This document shows, in pieces, positions 31,436 to 47,395 of a stretch of DNA of 64,000 nucleotides (its first letter is position 1; each line of letters begins with the position of its first letter). This DNA comes from Pseudomonas sp. N040 (GTDB lineage Bacteria > Pseudomonadota > Gammaproteobacteria > Pseudomonadales > Pseudomonadaceae): positions 166,567 through 230,566 of the forward strand of contig NZ_JADOBE010000007.1 in NCBI RefSeq assembly GCF_015637705.1, read 5' to 3'. The notes under the pieces are model-generated. The model did not search any database, was not told the DNA's origin, and worked only from the letters and a program-made list of their open reading frames with translations. The position numbers and the translations under genes were made by a program.

Positions 31436-32323
31436 ATGATGCGTATTCTGCTGTTCGTGGCAACCAACCTCGCGGTCGTACTGATCGCCAGCATTACCCT
31501 GAGCCTGTTCGGCTTCGACGGGTTCATGGCTGCCAACGGCGTTGATCTGCAACTGGATCAATTGCTGGTGTTCTGCGCCGTGTTCGGCTTTGCCGGCTCG
31601 TTCATCTCGCTGCTGCTGTCCAAGTGGATGGCCAAGAAAGGCACGGGTACGCAAATCATCACCCAGCCGCGCACCCGTCACGAACAATGGCTGCTGCAGA
31701 CAGTGGAAGAGCTGTCGCGCCAGGCCGGGATCAAGATGCCCGAAGTGGGTATTTTCCCGGCGTATGAATCAAACGCCTTCGCCACCGGCTGGAACAAGAA
31801 CGCCGCGCTGGTGGCCGTAAGCCAAGGCCTGCTGGAGCGCTTCTCACCCGAAGAGGTGAAAGCCGTGCTGGCCCACGAGATCGGTCACGTGGCCAACGGC
31901 GACATGGTGACCCTGGCCCTGGTCCAGGGCGTGGTCAACACCTTCGTCATGTTCTTCGCGCGCATCTTCGGCAACTTCGTTGACAAAGTGATCTTCAAAA
32001 CCGAGGAAGGCAACGGCCCGGCGTTTTATATCGCCACCATCGTCGCTGAACTGGTGCTGGGCATCCTGGCCAGCATGATTGTCATGTGGTTCTCGCGCAA
32101 ACGTGAATTCCGCGCCGACGAGGCCGGTGCCCAGTTTGCCGGCACCGCGTCGATGATTGCCGCGTTGCAGCGCCTGAAAGCCGAACAGGGTGTGCCGGTG
32201 CACATGCCCGACAGCCTCACCGCCTTCGGCATCAACGGCGGCCTCAAGCAGGGCCTGGCCGGCCTGCTGATGAGCCACCCGCCGCTGGACGCCCGCATCG
32301 AAGCCCTGCGCCAGCGCGGCTGA
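31436..32323 (+). CDS. htpX: Membrane-bound zinc metalloprotease HtpX
   Basis: Inner-membrane M48 protease of 295 residues that cuts misfolded membrane proteins. Two N-terminal helices (about 4-25 and 40-62) and two more near 155-215 are predicted. The zinc site is H147-E-x-x-H151 in [13 protein letters not shown], with the third ligand likely the Glu of [10 protein letters not shown]. The start MMRILLF has two adjacent ATGs. A strong terminator follows 9 nt after the stop. It is usually stress-induced; here a sigma70-like promoter is visible. Confidence 0.95.
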   Translation: MMRILLFVATNLAVVLIASITLSLFGFDGFMAANGVDLQLDQLLVFCAVFGFAGSFISLLLSKWMAKKGTGTQIITQPRTRHEQWLLQTVEELSRQAGIKMPEVGIFPAYESNAFATGWNKNAALVAVSQGLLERFSPEEVKAVLAHEIGHVANGDMVTLALVQGVVNTFVMFFARIFGNFVDKVIFKTEEGNGPAFYIATIVAELVLGILASMIVMWFSRKREFRADEAGAQFAGTASMIAALQRLKAEQGVPVHMPDSLTAFGINGGLKQGLAGLLMSHPPLDARIEALRQRG

Positions 32324-32332
32324 TTGTCCGCA

Positions 32333-32369
32333 GCAAGAAAAAACCCGCCATGAGCGGGTTTTTTCTTGC
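32333..32369 (+). terminator. Intrinsic terminator after htpX
   Basis: Perfect 16-bp stem GCAAGAAAAAACCCGC / GCGGGTTTTTTCTTGC around a CATGA loop. The core GC stem followed by six T is a classic terminator, and because the left arm carries the matching A-run it works in both directions. Confidence 0.9.
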
Positions 32370-32374
32370 TTTTT

Positions 32375-32441
32375 GTAGGGTGGGCTTCAGCCCACCACTT
32401 TGTATTCCGGCACCGCAGCGGTGGGCTGAAGCCCACCCTAC
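32375..32441. repeat. Large intergenic inverted repeat (REP/BIME-like)
   Basis: Two perfect 22-bp arms, starting GTAGGGTGGGCTTCAGCC and ending GGCTGAAGCCCACCCTAC, are separated by 23 nt (32397-32419). Each arm is itself a small palindrome (GTGGGCTTCAGCCCAC). It lies between the htpX terminator and the end of tpm. Elements containing GTGGGCTGAAGCCCAC are common between genes in gamma-proteobacteria (recalled), so this is likely one copy of a dispersed family. Confidence 0.8.
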
Positions 32442-32457
32442 GTTTTGCCGCCAACAC

Positions 32458-33114
32458 TCAGCGCCGTCTTAGTCGATACACCGTTTCATGCAACGCCGTC
32501 AGTCCGCGCTGGATAAAGCGCTGGTTCTGCTGGAGCACGTCGGCATGCAGCAGCCGCTCCAGTTGCCAGGCCCCCGCCAGACGCTCACGCACTTCGGCTT
32601 CGGGCACGGCAAAGGGCGGGCCATCCATCTGCTCCTGCGGGTAGTCCAGCGTGACCAGCAGGCCGCGACAAGCACCTGGCAGAATCGCCGCCAGCTGCTG
32701 CACATAGCGTTCACGCATCGGCGCAGGCAAGGCAATCAGCGCGGCGCGGTCGTACAGCCCCTGGCAATCCGCCACATCCGCCGCCTGCAGGGCGAAGAAG
32801 TCGCCGCACCAGAGTTCCAGCCCGTCCGCCCGGTAGCAGCTGAAGGCGCCCTGCTCCGCCCGGGTATATTCGAGGCCTTGCTCGGCAAAGAAGTCTTCCA
32901 CCGCCTTGCGCGACAATTCGATGCCGAGCACCCGGTAGCCCTGCTCGCGCAGCCAGCGCAGGTCCAGGCTCTTGCCGCACAGCGGCACCAGCACCCGGCT
33001 GCCGCGCGGCAAGCCGAGGCCTGGCCAGTACTCGAGCAGATAGGGATTGACCGCGTCGAGGTGAAAGCCGATCTCGTTGCTTGACCAGCGTGCGTGCCAG
33101 AAATCTTCGTGCAT
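32458..33114 (-). CDS. tpm: Thiopurine S-methyltransferase
   Basis: SAM-dependent methyltransferase of 218 residues in the bacterial TPMT family, which methylates thiopurines and, in pseudomonads, tellurite and selenite. [19 protein letters not shown] is the family opening, and the SAM site is [27 protein letters not shown] follows as expected. The ATG at 33114 lies after GGAGG. The frame is open upstream into the HU promoter region but the extension is not family-like. It is divergent from the HU gene. Confidence 0.93.
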   Translation of the reverse strand: MHEDFWHARWSSNEIGFHLDAVNPYLLEYWPGLGLPRGSRVLVPLCGKSLDLRWLREQGYRVLGIELSRKAVEDFFAEQGLEYTRAEQGAFSCYRADGLELWCGDFFALQAADVADCQGLYDRAALIALPAPMRERYVQQLAAILPGACRGLLVTLDYPQEQMDGPPFAVPEAEVRERLAGAWQLERLLHADVLQQNQRFIQRGLTALHETVYRLRRR

Positions 33115-33268
33115 AGAGCCTCCGTCTTGAGATATCCATTCTCTGCCCAGCCCAGGCCGACAGGTCAAGCGCGCGATGCCTGGACGCGCCGGCCAGCAGT
33201 ACCGCTTATCTCCGGATAAATCCGCAGGCATACTGCCGGCACGCCCTTTCATCCACTGGAGTTCCCGC

Positions 33269-33547
33269 ATGCCCATCAGCAAAGACCAATTGATTACCGA
33301 TATTGCCGAAGCCACCGACCTGACCAAGGCCAACGTGCGCGCCGTGCTCGAGCAGCTCAGCGAAATCGTCAGCGATGCGCTGGAAAACAGTGACGAAGTG
33401 AGCCTGCCGGGCATCGGCAAGCTCAAGGTCAATGCGCGCCCGGCCCGCAACGGGCGCAATCCGCAGACCGGCAAGGCCATCGCGATTGCGGCGAAGAATG
33501 CCGTCAAGTTCGTCCCGGCCAAGGCGCTGACCGACGCCATCAACTGA
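33269..33547 (+). CDS. HU family DNA-binding protein
   Basis: Histone-like protein of 92 residues. The fold is complete: two helices ([28 protein letters not shown]) and the beta arm region ending in [25 protein letters not shown], with the intercalating proline in NPQTG. It is distinct from the housekeeping HU (usually MNKSELID at the start) and is one of the extra HU-like proteins seen in pseudomonads. The ATG at 33269 is preceded by GGAG. It is a single-gene unit divergent from tpm. Confidence 0.92.
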   Translation: MPISKDQLITDIAEATDLTKANVRAVLEQLSEIVSDALENSDEVSLPGIGKLKVNARPARNGRNPQTGKAIAIAAKNAVKFVPAKALTDAIN

Positions 33548-33695
33548 TCGCCGCGCAACGGGAGGCGGCAGCCACTGTCGCCGCCATGCCGTTCCACGAC
33601 TGTTCGATACCTTCGATCAAATACCCCTGAACTTTGCGCTGGATTTCAGCGCTTGCGGGGCACAGCATGCGGCTAATCACTCCCGGAGCCCGCGC

Positions 33696-36892
<3,197 letters not shown>

Positions 36893-36938
36893 TCAGCCTC
36901 GGGCGGGGCGCCAACGTCCCGCCCGACCGGGCGCGCGA

Positions 36939-37745
36939 TCAGCGCTTCTGGCTCAGCTGGCGACGCTCGAACTCGGCAATCCGGTTGCGGTAGTGCTCGA
37001 TGGTCTGTGAGGTCATCACACTGCGCTGGTCATCCTTGAGCTCGCCATTGAGTTCGGTGGACAGCTTGCGCGCCGCCGCGATCATCAGGTCGAAAGCCTG
37101 CTTCGGATGCCGCGGCCCGGGCAGGCCGAGGAAAAAACTCACCGCCGGTGTGCTGAACATGTCCATGTCGTCCAGATCGAAAGTACCCGGCTTGACCGCA
37201 TTGGCCATGGAAAACAGCTCCTCGCCATTACCCGCCATGCTTTCGTGACGATGGAAAATATCGCGTTTGCCAAAGCGCAAACCGCTTTCGAGGATGTTCT
37301 GCAGCAGTGCCGGCCCCTTGAAGCCTTCGGGCCCGCGCGCAACCACATGGATCACCAGCACCTCATCGGCGATCAGTTGCTCCCTCGGCGCGGGTTTGGG
37401 TTCTTCAGCCACCTGGTTATCCACCGGGGTCAGCAGGGTGGGCACCGGTTCGTCGAGGTTCAGGTCGCCCTGATGCGGCTCATGCCGTTGCCTGGCCTGG
37501 TCGCGCGGGCTGAGCTGAGGCAGGTCGCTATTGTCGATGCTCGGTTCGCGGGTTCGGTCCAGTACCCGGGGCGGGCCGAGCAGGTTGGGGTCATCACCTT
37601 CATCCGGCAAATCAGCCAGGCTGCGATCAAGCTTGAACTTGAGCTTTCCCTTGTTGCTGCTCATGCGGCGCCAGCCATCGAACAGGATGCCGGCTATCAC
37701 CACAATCCCAATCACCATCAGCCACTCGCGCAGACCGATATCCAT
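36939..37745 (-). CDS. zipA: Cell division protein ZipA
   Basis: Essential septal-ring protein that ties FtsZ to the membrane. It has 268 residues: an N-terminal helix (about 4-22, [21 protein letters not shown]), a basic and then Pro/Gln-rich linker (about 30-125) and the C-terminal FtsZ-binding domain (about 130-260) with [21 protein letters not shown]. The length is usual for pseudomonads. It lies 260 nt downstream of smc on the same strand. A promoter is likely in the A/T-rich 37760-37800, but I could not define it. Confidence 0.93.
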   Translation of the reverse strand: MDIGLREWLMVIGIVVIAGILFDGWRRMSSNKGKLKFKLDRSLADLPDEGDDPNLLGPPRVLDRTREPSIDNSDLPQLSPRDQARQRHEPHQGDLNLDEPVPTLLTPVDNQVAEEPKPAPREQLIADEVLVIHVVARGPEGFKGPALLQNILESGLRFGKRDIFHRHESMAGNGEELFSMANAVKPGTFDLDDMDMFSTPAVSFFLGLPGPRHPKQAFDLMIAAARKLSTELNGELKDDQRSVMTSQTIEHYRNRIAEFERRQLSQKR

Positions 37746-37988
37746 GCAACCCTCTGTGCCAAATAGATTAAAAAATGAGCAAAAATTGCTTCACATGTCG
37801 CCGATGCTGCATCCAACTCGCTGTTAAAGCTGGCGTTTTCCGTGTGAAGCAGAAAGTGCGTAATAAACTAGCACGCTCGGGCGGTCAGCGGAACCACAAA
37901 ACCACTGCCAGCCGCTTCGCCAGAAGCCGCCCGTGCCGGAGCGGCAGCCGCGGAATCAGCGCCGCGGGCGCCGAAACTGACGGATCGA

Positions 37989-38005
37989 AGCGGCCGTACC
38001 GGCCG

Positions 38006-38007
<2 letters not shown>
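37989..38007 (-). terminator. Palindrome at the smc stop codon
   Basis: AGCGGCCG / CGGCCGCT form an 8-bp stem around TAC. The smc stop (38006-38008) lies in its edge. No T-run follows on the minus strand. It may reduce read-through into zipA or stabilise the smc mRNA. Confidence 0.4.
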
Positions 38008-41502
<3,495 letters not shown>

Positions 41503-41512
<10 letters not shown>

Positions 41513-42180
41513 GCGCTATCTCCTGCCTGGCTGGCCAGCGCGGCCAGCACCTGCCGGCAACTGTGTTCGCAGTAACGCTGCAGCAAGTCGCGCATGCGCT
41601 TCTTGTCACGCGCTTCAAGGGCATCCTGCAGGCTGCGAAACAGCTGGTGAATCAGCTGCATCTCGTCACGCCGGCGATCGAGGATCAGGTAATGCATGCG
41701 GCTGATCACCGGCGTCAGGTTGTCGAGCACTTCCTGCAAGTACGGATTATTGGCGAAGCGGTAACCGGCCTTGCTCAACTCGACCCCCGCCGTGACGAAC
41801 TTGCCGACATCATGAAACTTGGCGGCAACTGCCAGTTCGCGCTGGATGGCCCGGTACTGCTCGAGATCGGCTTCGGTCTTCCAGCCGGCGGCGGCATTGC
41901 CGAGCAGCACATAGAGCTCGAGCAACAGCACAAAAAGCCCCTGCACATGCTCGGCACTGAGTGCGCTGACCTGCGCACCGCGGTTGACCTGGATAGTCAC
42001 CAGATGCTGGCGTTCGAGAATCAGCAGCGCCTCGCGCACGGCGCCGCGGCTGACGTTCAGGGTCTGCACCACATGCAGTTCACGGATCCACTCGCCCGCC
42101 TTGAGCTGGCCACGGATGATGCGTCCGGCAAGATCCCCGGCGATCTGTTCAGTCAGGCTGTCCGCGGCCTTGAACACCAT
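41503..42180 (-). CDS. GntR family regulator (FCD type)
   Basis: Regulator of 225 residues with an N-terminal winged helix (about 10-75; LAGRIIRGQLKAGEWIRE, then VSRGAVREALLILE) and a C-terminal FCD helical bundle (about 85-215). The FCD metal-site pattern is only partly conserved by eye. The effector is unknown. It begins 168 nt downstream of the divergent ion channel gene and overlaps smc by 10 nt. In other pseudomonads a GntR gene also lies just before smc (recalled). A 14-bp palindrome sits in its leader. Confidence 0.88.
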
Positions 42181-42194
42181 GATTTTCCTTGATA

Positions 42195-42224
42195 TTTCAT
42201 TGATGAAAAACGCCGGCGACTATA
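42195..42224 (-). promoter_or_regulatory. Candidate operator and -10 box upstream of the GntR-smc unit
   Basis: A perfect 14-bp palindrome TTTCATTGATGAAA (42195-42208) lies 14 nt before the GntR ATG. A TATAGT (42224-42219) is just upstream of it on the same strand. No good -35 was found. The position between -10 box and start codon suits autorepression by the GntR protein, which is inference. Confidence 0.5.
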
Positions 42225-42348
42225 CCACAGCGCCCGCCGCACGGAAGTTTGCCACTGGTCAGCGCGCCGGCTCGGCTGCACGCTCGGCGGCAATGCCGGC
42301 GGGCACTGGCAGCTGCTATCGTATGCACATAACTGGCTGGCCTGGAAA

Positions 42349-43194
42349 TTGTCCGTGGATAACCTGCAAACCTGGCGGGAACGTCTCTATACCATCATTT
42401 TTCAGGCAGATACGCCGGCCGGCCGCAGGTTCGATGCCTGGCTGCTGGTGGTGATCCTGGCCAGCCTGCTGGTGGTGATGCTCGACAGCATGCAAGACAC
42501 CCAGACGCAGTACAAAACCTGGTTGTTGTGGCTGGAATGGCTGTTTACCGCGATTTTTGCGGTGGAATACCTGTTGCGCCTGTATTGCTCGCCCAAGCCG
42601 CTGCGCTATGCCTTCAGTTTCTACGGGCTGATCGACCTGCTGGCGGTGCTACCGGCCTTTCTCGCCCTGCTTTTCGCTTCGGCCCAGTACCTGATGGTAG
42701 TGCGAATCATCCGCGTGCTGCGGGTGTTCCGGATCCTCAAGCTGACACCCTACCTGAGGCAGGCCAATTACCTGATGACCGCCCTGCGCGGCAGCCAGCA
42801 GAAGATCACCGTATTTTTCCTCTGCATTCTGATCCTGGTCACCGTGTTTGGTGCCCTCATGTACGTGGTCGAGGGGCCGGCAAACGGTTTCAGCAGCATC
42901 CCGAAGAGCATCTACTGGGCGATTGTCACCCTGACCACCGTGGGCTTCGGCGACATCACCCCGAAAACGCCGCTGGGCCAGGCGATTGCCAGTGTGGTGA
43001 TGGTGGCCGGTTACTCGATCATCGCCGTGCCAACCGGAATTTTTACCGCGGAAATGGCCGCCGCCATGCGCCAGGGTACCCGGCATGCCTGCCCGAATTG
43101 CGCCAAGGACTCACACGAAAGCGAAGCGGCCTTCTGCAGCCGTTGCGGTGAGAAGCTGTATGCCCGCCAGCAAGCCAGTCCGGATCAGGGCTGA
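42349..43194 (+). CDS. Voltage-gated-like ion transporter with a C-terminal zinc ribbon
   Basis: Six-helix potassium-channel-like protein of 281 residues. A voltage-sensor domain (helices S1-S4, with arginines in RIIRVLRVFRILKL) is followed by a pore helix and filter TLTTVGFGD, then S6. After S6 (about 225) comes a cytoplasmic tail with CPNC and CSRC, a four-cysteine zinc-ribbon. The start is a TTG at 42349; there is no better in-frame ATG near. The TTG lacks a strong ribosome site, so the start is less sure than the rest. It converges with ccmI and their ends overlap by 10 nt. Confidence 0.88.
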   Translation: MSVDNLQTWRERLYTIIFQADTPAGRRFDAWLLVVILASLLVVMLDSMQDTQTQYKTWLLWLEWLFTAIFAVEYLLRLYCSPKPLRYAFSFYGLIDLLAVLPAFLALLFASAQYLMVVRIIRVLRVFRILKLTPYLRQANYLMTALRGSQQKITVFFLCILILVTVFGALMYVVEGPANGFSSIPKSIYWAIVTLTTVGFGDITPKTPLGQAIASVVMVAGYSIIAVPTGIFTAEMAAAMRQGTRHACPNCAKDSHESEAAFCSRCGEKLYARQQASPDQG

Positions 43195-44390
43195 TCCGGA
43201 CTGTCGATGGTGATCTGCTGCACGGCGGAGGTACTGCTGGCGACCGGCTGATTGCGCCCGACCCATTCGCCCGCAGTGGCATTGCCGGCGCGGGAGATGC
43301 GCGCCATCAACTGGACCTGCGGAAACATCGAAATCTTCAGCTGCGGCATCATCGCGTCGGCATCCGACAGGCTGACCTGCACCGGCAGGTCCGCTACCGT
43401 CAGGCGCTTCACGGCCAGCGGCATGGGCGGCCCTGAGACGGCCTTGGCAAACACGAACAGGCTATCGCCAGGCTGCACCTGGTCGCGCAGCGCAGGGGCC
43501 AGATCGACGCTGACCGTCAGCAGCGCAGCCGAACTGGCGGCCGCCGGCTCGGGCAGCGTGCCGCCAGCCGCCAGCAGTTGCTCGCGCGCCCGCTGAATGC
43601 CGGTTTCAATCTGGGCGCGGGCGGTATCCTCGGGTGGCAGCACGGCGACCAGGCGTTGCCAGAAGCCGATGGCCTCGGCATAGCGTCCGGCCTCGAAAGC
43701 AGCGATGCCGAGCAGGCCGAGGCTGGTGGTTTCCTGCGGATCGGCCTGCAATGCCTCGTCGGTCAGCCGCTGGATGTCCGGGCTCCACTGCCGGCCGCCG
43801 GCAAAGAAGCGTGCCTGCGCCAGCATGCCCAACACTTCGGCCGGGCGGTTGGCCAGCTCGGCGGCGCGCTGGAACGCCCGGGCCGCATCGGCAAAACGCT
43901 CCTGGCCCATGTAGGCACGCCCGAGGAAGTACCAGGCTTCGGCAGCATCCGGCTGCAGCTTTACCGTTTCTTCCAGGCGCGCGGTCATTTCCTCGAGGGT
44001 GCGTGGGGCGTTCGCGTATTCGCGGGTCAGCGCCACCTGCTCGCTGCCACCCCAGTGCAGATACAGGCCAAAGCCCAGCAGTGGCAGCACCAGCGCGACC
44101 AGCAACGGCACCCTGCGGCCCAGACTGGCGGTTGTCACCGCCGCCTTGCCTTCGGTATCCGCCAGCAACTCGCGCGCGGCCTCGGCCTTGCCGGTTTCCA
44201 GCTGCTCACCGCTCAGGGTGCCGGCAGCCTGCTGCGCCGCCAGTTCGGCCAGCCGCTCCTGATACAGCGCCACATTCAGGGCGGTACGATCCTCGACGGC
44301 ATGCTGGCGATAGCCACGCAGCAGCGGAACCAGCAGAAACCCCAGCGCGACCAGCAACAGCAGGCCGGCAGATAACCATAAATCGAGCAT
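43185..44390 (-). CDS. ccmI: Cytochrome c maturation protein CcmI
   Basis: Last gene of the ccm operon. CcmI (CycH) binds apocytochrome c and hands it to CcmFH. It has 401 residues with two N-terminal membrane helices (about 3-23 and 92-111), and a periplasmic part with TPR-like repeats (about 140-270; AEAWYFLGRAYMGQERFADAARAF) and a C-terminal domain typical of pseudomonad CcmI. Its ATG overlaps the stop of ccmH by one base. The tail carries the C-terminal domain that E. coli has fused into CcmH. Confidence 0.93.
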   Translation of the reverse strand: MLDLWLSAGLLLLVALGFLLVPLLRGYRQHAVEDRTALNVALYQERLAELAAQQAAGTLSGEQLETGKAEAARELLADTEGKAAVTTASLGRRVPLLVALVLPLLGFGLYLHWGGSEQVALTREYANAPRTLEEMTARLEETVKLQPDAAEAWYFLGRAYMGQERFADAARAFQRAAELANRPAEVLGMLAQARFFAGGRQWSPDIQRLTDEALQADPQETTSLGLLGIAAFEAGRYAEAIGFWQRLVAVLPPEDTARAQIETGIQRAREQLLAAGGTLPEPAAASSAALLTVSVDLAPALRDQVQPGDSLFVFAKAVSGPPMPLAVKRLTVADLPVQVSLSDADAMMPQLKISMFPQVQLMARISRAGNATAGEWVGRNQPVASSTSAVQQITIDSPDQP

Positions 44391-44875
44391 CAGTCTTGTT
44401 TGTCCCGTTGGTTTTGGCCAAGCAGCGCCGCCAGGCGGGCCTGCTCATCGGCAGTGAGGGTTGTGGCAGCTGCGCTCGACTGCACGCGACGCTTGCGCAG
44501 CACGATCAGCCCCAGCACCAGTACACCGACGAGCAGCATGCCCGCCGGGCCATACCAGAGCAGCCAGGTCGTGGAATTCAGCGCCGGCTTGTAGCGGACG
44601 AAATCACCGTAGCGTGCCACCAGGTAATCGGTGATCTGCTGGTTGTCCTTGCCCTCTTCCAGCATGCGGAAGATTTCCCGGCGCAAATCCGCCGCAATCG
44701 GCGCATTGGAGTCGGCAATATCCTGGTTCTGGCACTTGGGGCAACGCAACTCAGTGGTCAGCTGGCGAAAGCGCTGACGCTCGGCTTCATCCTTGAAACT
44801 GTAGGTATCGATTGCCGCGTGCACGCTGCCAGCCAGGAGCAGGCCAAGCAGCAGACCGGTGACCCGGCCGCTCAT
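44390..44875 (-). CDS. ccmH: Cytochrome c-type biogenesis protein CcmH (CcmL)
   Basis: Thiol protein of the heme lyase complex, 161 residues. A signal peptide (about 1-20) is followed by the active motif LRCPKCQN with C45 and C48, which reduces the heme-binding cysteines of apocytochrome c. A membrane helix lies at about 105-125. It is the short CcmL-type protein, with the CcmI gene separate downstream. It overlaps ccmG by 4 nt. Confidence 0.95.
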   Translation of the reverse strand: MSGRVTGLLLGLLLAGSVHAAIDTYSFKDEAERQRFRQLTTELRCPKCQNQDIADSNAPIAADLRREIFRMLEEGKDNQQITDYLVARYGDFVRYKPALNSTTWLLWYGPAGMLLVGVLVLGLIVLRKRRVQSSAAATTLTADEQARLAALLGQNQRDKQD

Positions 44876-45408
44876 TGGCCGGCCTCGTCAACCAGCTGGG
44901 CGTACAGCGGCGCCAGCTGTTCCTGCCAGACACGCTCGTCGATCACGCCGACAAACTTGTGCCGAATGATGCCCGCGCCATCGATCAGGAAGGTTTCCGG
45001 TGCCCCATACACGCCGAGGTCGAGCCCCAGGGTGCCCTGGGCATCATCCACATCGAGGCGGTAGGGATTCTGGAACTCCTTCAGCCATTTCTGCGCGGCA
45101 ACCCGTTCGTCCTTGTAGTTGATGCCGTAGATGGTCACGCCACGGGCACTGAGCGCGGTCAGTACCGGATGCTCGACCTTGCAGGAGATGCACCAGGTAG
45201 CCCAGACATTGACCAGTGCCGGCCCTTTCAGGTCGGCCTGGGTGAGGCGCCTTTGCGGATCATCCACCGACGGCAGGTCGAACACCGGCAGCGGTTTGCC
45301 GATCAGCGCCGAAGGCAGCTCCGCCGGATCCAGATACAGGCCGCGGTAGAGCACCACTGCCAGCAGCAGGAAGATCGCCAGCGGCAACAGCAGCAGCAAG
45401 CGCCTCAT
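44872..45408 (-). CDS. ccmG: Thiol:disulfide interchange protein CcmG/DsbE
   Basis: Periplasmic thioredoxin-like reductant of the c-type maturation system. It has 178 residues, an N-terminal membrane anchor (about 4-22) and the active site WCISC with C73 and C76, followed by the CcmG-type cis-proline region. The gene overlaps ccmF and ccmH by 4 nt on each side. The longer gap between the anchor and the fold is normal. Confidence 0.95.
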   Translation of the reverse strand: MRRLLLLLPLAIFLLLAVVLYRGLYLDPAELPSALIGKPLPVFDLPSVDDPQRRLTQADLKGPALVNVWATWCISCKVEHPVLTALSARGVTIYGINYKDERVAAQKWLKEFQNPYRLDVDDAQGTLGLDLGVYGAPETFLIDGAGIIRHKFVGVIDERVWQEQLAPLYAQLVDEAGQ

Positions 45409-47393
45409 GCTTGAGCTCCAGACAGGCCGAGCGCCTCGCGCACGCTGTTACGGACCTTGACCCGGTAGCGGCGGTCGGACGCCGCCAGCACGCCACCGAG
45501 CCCCATCATCAGGCCGCCCAGCCACAGCCAGCGCACGAAGGGCTTGATGTGCACACGCACCGCCCAGGCGCCATCTTCCAGTGGCTCACCCAGCGCAACA
45601 TAGAGGTCACGGGTGAAACCGGCATCAATGCCGGCCTCGGTCATCGGCATCTGCTGCACGCTGTACAGGCGCTTTTCCGGGTGCAGCACGGCAACCTCTT
45701 CGCCATCCTCGAACACGCGCACGGTGCCCTTGTCGGAGGTGAAGTTCGGCCCCTGATGATGCTCGGCGCCCTCGAAGACAAAGCGGTAGCCCGCCAGCTC
45801 GAGCGCTTCACCGGGCGCCAGACGCAAGTCGCGTTCGGCGCTGTAATGGCTCACCAGCACCACGCCGATGGCGCACACGGCAAACCCCGCGTGGGCCAGC
45901 TGCATGGCCCAGTAGCTGCGGCTCAGGCTGCCAATGCCGCGCAGCAATCCCTTGTGCCGGGTCTTGTCGAACAGGTCGCGCAGCCCCGCCAGACCGACCC
46001 AGGCCGCGAGGAAGAACACCGCCAGCACCGCCCACTTGAAATCGCCCAGCAGCAGTGTCGCCAGCCCGGCCAGCAACACGCTGGCAATCAGCACCGGGGC
46101 CAGCATGCCCAGCAACCACTGGAGTGGCGTGTCCTTCCAGCGCACCAGCATGCCGATGGCCATCACCAGCAGCAGCAACGCCATCAGCGGCACGAACAGC
46201 GCATTGAAATACGGCGGCCCGACCGACATCTTGGCACCGCTCAGGGCATCCAGCACCAGCGGGTAGAGGGTCCCGAGCAAAATCATTGCCGCACTGACCA
46301 CCAGCACCAGGTTATTCGCCAGCAGCAGGGTTTCCCGTGACCACAGGGAAAAACCGACGCTGCTTTTTACCACCGGCGCGCGCAGGGCAAACAGGGTCAG
46401 CGAACCACCCACCACCAGCAGCAGAAACACCAGGATGAACACGCCACGCGCCGGGTCCGCGGCAAAGGCATGCACCGAGGTCAGCACCCCGGAACGCACC
46501 AGAAAGGTGCCCAGCAGGCTCAGCGAGAAAGCCGCAATCGCCAGCAGGACGGTCCAGCTCTTGAACACCCCGCGTTTCTCCGTCACCGCCAGTGAGTGGA
46601 TCAGCGCGGTACCGACCAGCCAGGGCATGAACGAGGCATTTTCCACCGGGTCCCAGAACCACCAGCCGCCCCAGCCCAATTCGTAATAGGCCCACCAGGA
46701 ACCCAGGGTGATGCCGATGCCGAGAAAGGCCCAAGCGATGATGGTCCAGGGCCGCGACCAGCGTGCCCAGGCTGCATCCAGGCGGCCGCCGAGCAGCGCG
46801 GCGATGGCAAAGGCAAACGCCACCGAGAAGCCGACGTAGCCCATGTAGAGCATCGGTGGATGGACGATCAGGCCAAAGTCCTGCAGCAGCGGATTGAGGT
46901 CGCGACCATCGGCCGGGGCATTCGGCAGCAGGCGGTCAAACGGGTTGGAGGTAATGATCAGGAACAACAGGAAGCCGACACTGATCAGGCCCATCACCGC
47001 CAGCACGCGGGCCAGCATGACTTCCGGCAACTGCCGGGAAAAGATCGAGACCGCCGCGGTCCAGCCGCCCAGAATCAGTGCCCAGAGCAACAGCGAGCCC
47101 TCATGCGCGCCCCACACCGCGCTGAACTTGAAGTACCAGGGCAAGGCACTGTTGGAGTTGCTGGCCACATAGGCTACTGAAAAGTCATCATTGACAAAGG
47201 CCCAGGTCAGGCAAGCAAAGGCAAACAGCAACATGCTGAACTGGCCGCGCGCGGCAGGCACCGCCAGGCTCATCCACAGCCGGTCACCGCGCCAGGCGCC
47301 GATCAGCGGCAAGGTCGACTGCACCAGTGCCAGGCACAGTGCCAGGATCATCGCCAGATGTCCGAGCTCGGGAATCAGCAAGGCTGCCTGCAT
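45405..47393 (-). CDS. ccmF: Heme lyase CcmF
   Basis: Integral membrane protein of 662 residues with about 15 helices. It transfers heme from CcmE to apocytochrome c. The WWD motif is visible as GWGGWWFWDPVENASFMPW near residue 235. The order in the operon (ccmE before, ccmG after, both touching or overlapping) is standard. Confidence 0.96.
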   Translation of the reverse strand: MQAALLIPELGHLAMILALCLALVQSTLPLIGAWRGDRLWMSLAVPAARGQFSMLLFAFACLTWAFVNDDFSVAYVASNSNSALPWYFKFSAVWGAHEGSLLLWALILGGWTAAVSIFSRQLPEVMLARVLAVMGLISVGFLLFLIITSNPFDRLLPNAPADGRDLNPLLQDFGLIVHPPMLYMGYVGFSVAFAFAIAALLGGRLDAAWARWSRPWTIIAWAFLGIGITLGSWWAYYELGWGGWWFWDPVENASFMPWLVGTALIHSLAVTEKRGVFKSWTVLLAIAAFSLSLLGTFLVRSGVLTSVHAFAADPARGVFILVFLLLVVGGSLTLFALRAPVVKSSVGFSLWSRETLLLANNLVLVVSAAMILLGTLYPLVLDALSGAKMSVGPPYFNALFVPLMALLLLVMAIGMLVRWKDTPLQWLLGMLAPVLIASVLLAGLATLLLGDFKWAVLAVFFLAAWVGLAGLRDLFDKTRHKGLLRGIGSLSRSYWAMQLAHAGFAVCAIGVVLVSHYSAERDLRLAPGEALELAGYRFVFEGAEHHQGPNFTSDKGTVRVFEDGEEVAVLHPEKRLYSVQQMPMTEAGIDAGFTRDLYVALGEPLEDGAWAVRVHIKPFVRWLWLGGLMMGLGGVLAASDRRYRVKVRNSVREALGLSGAQA

Positions 47394-47395
47394 GT

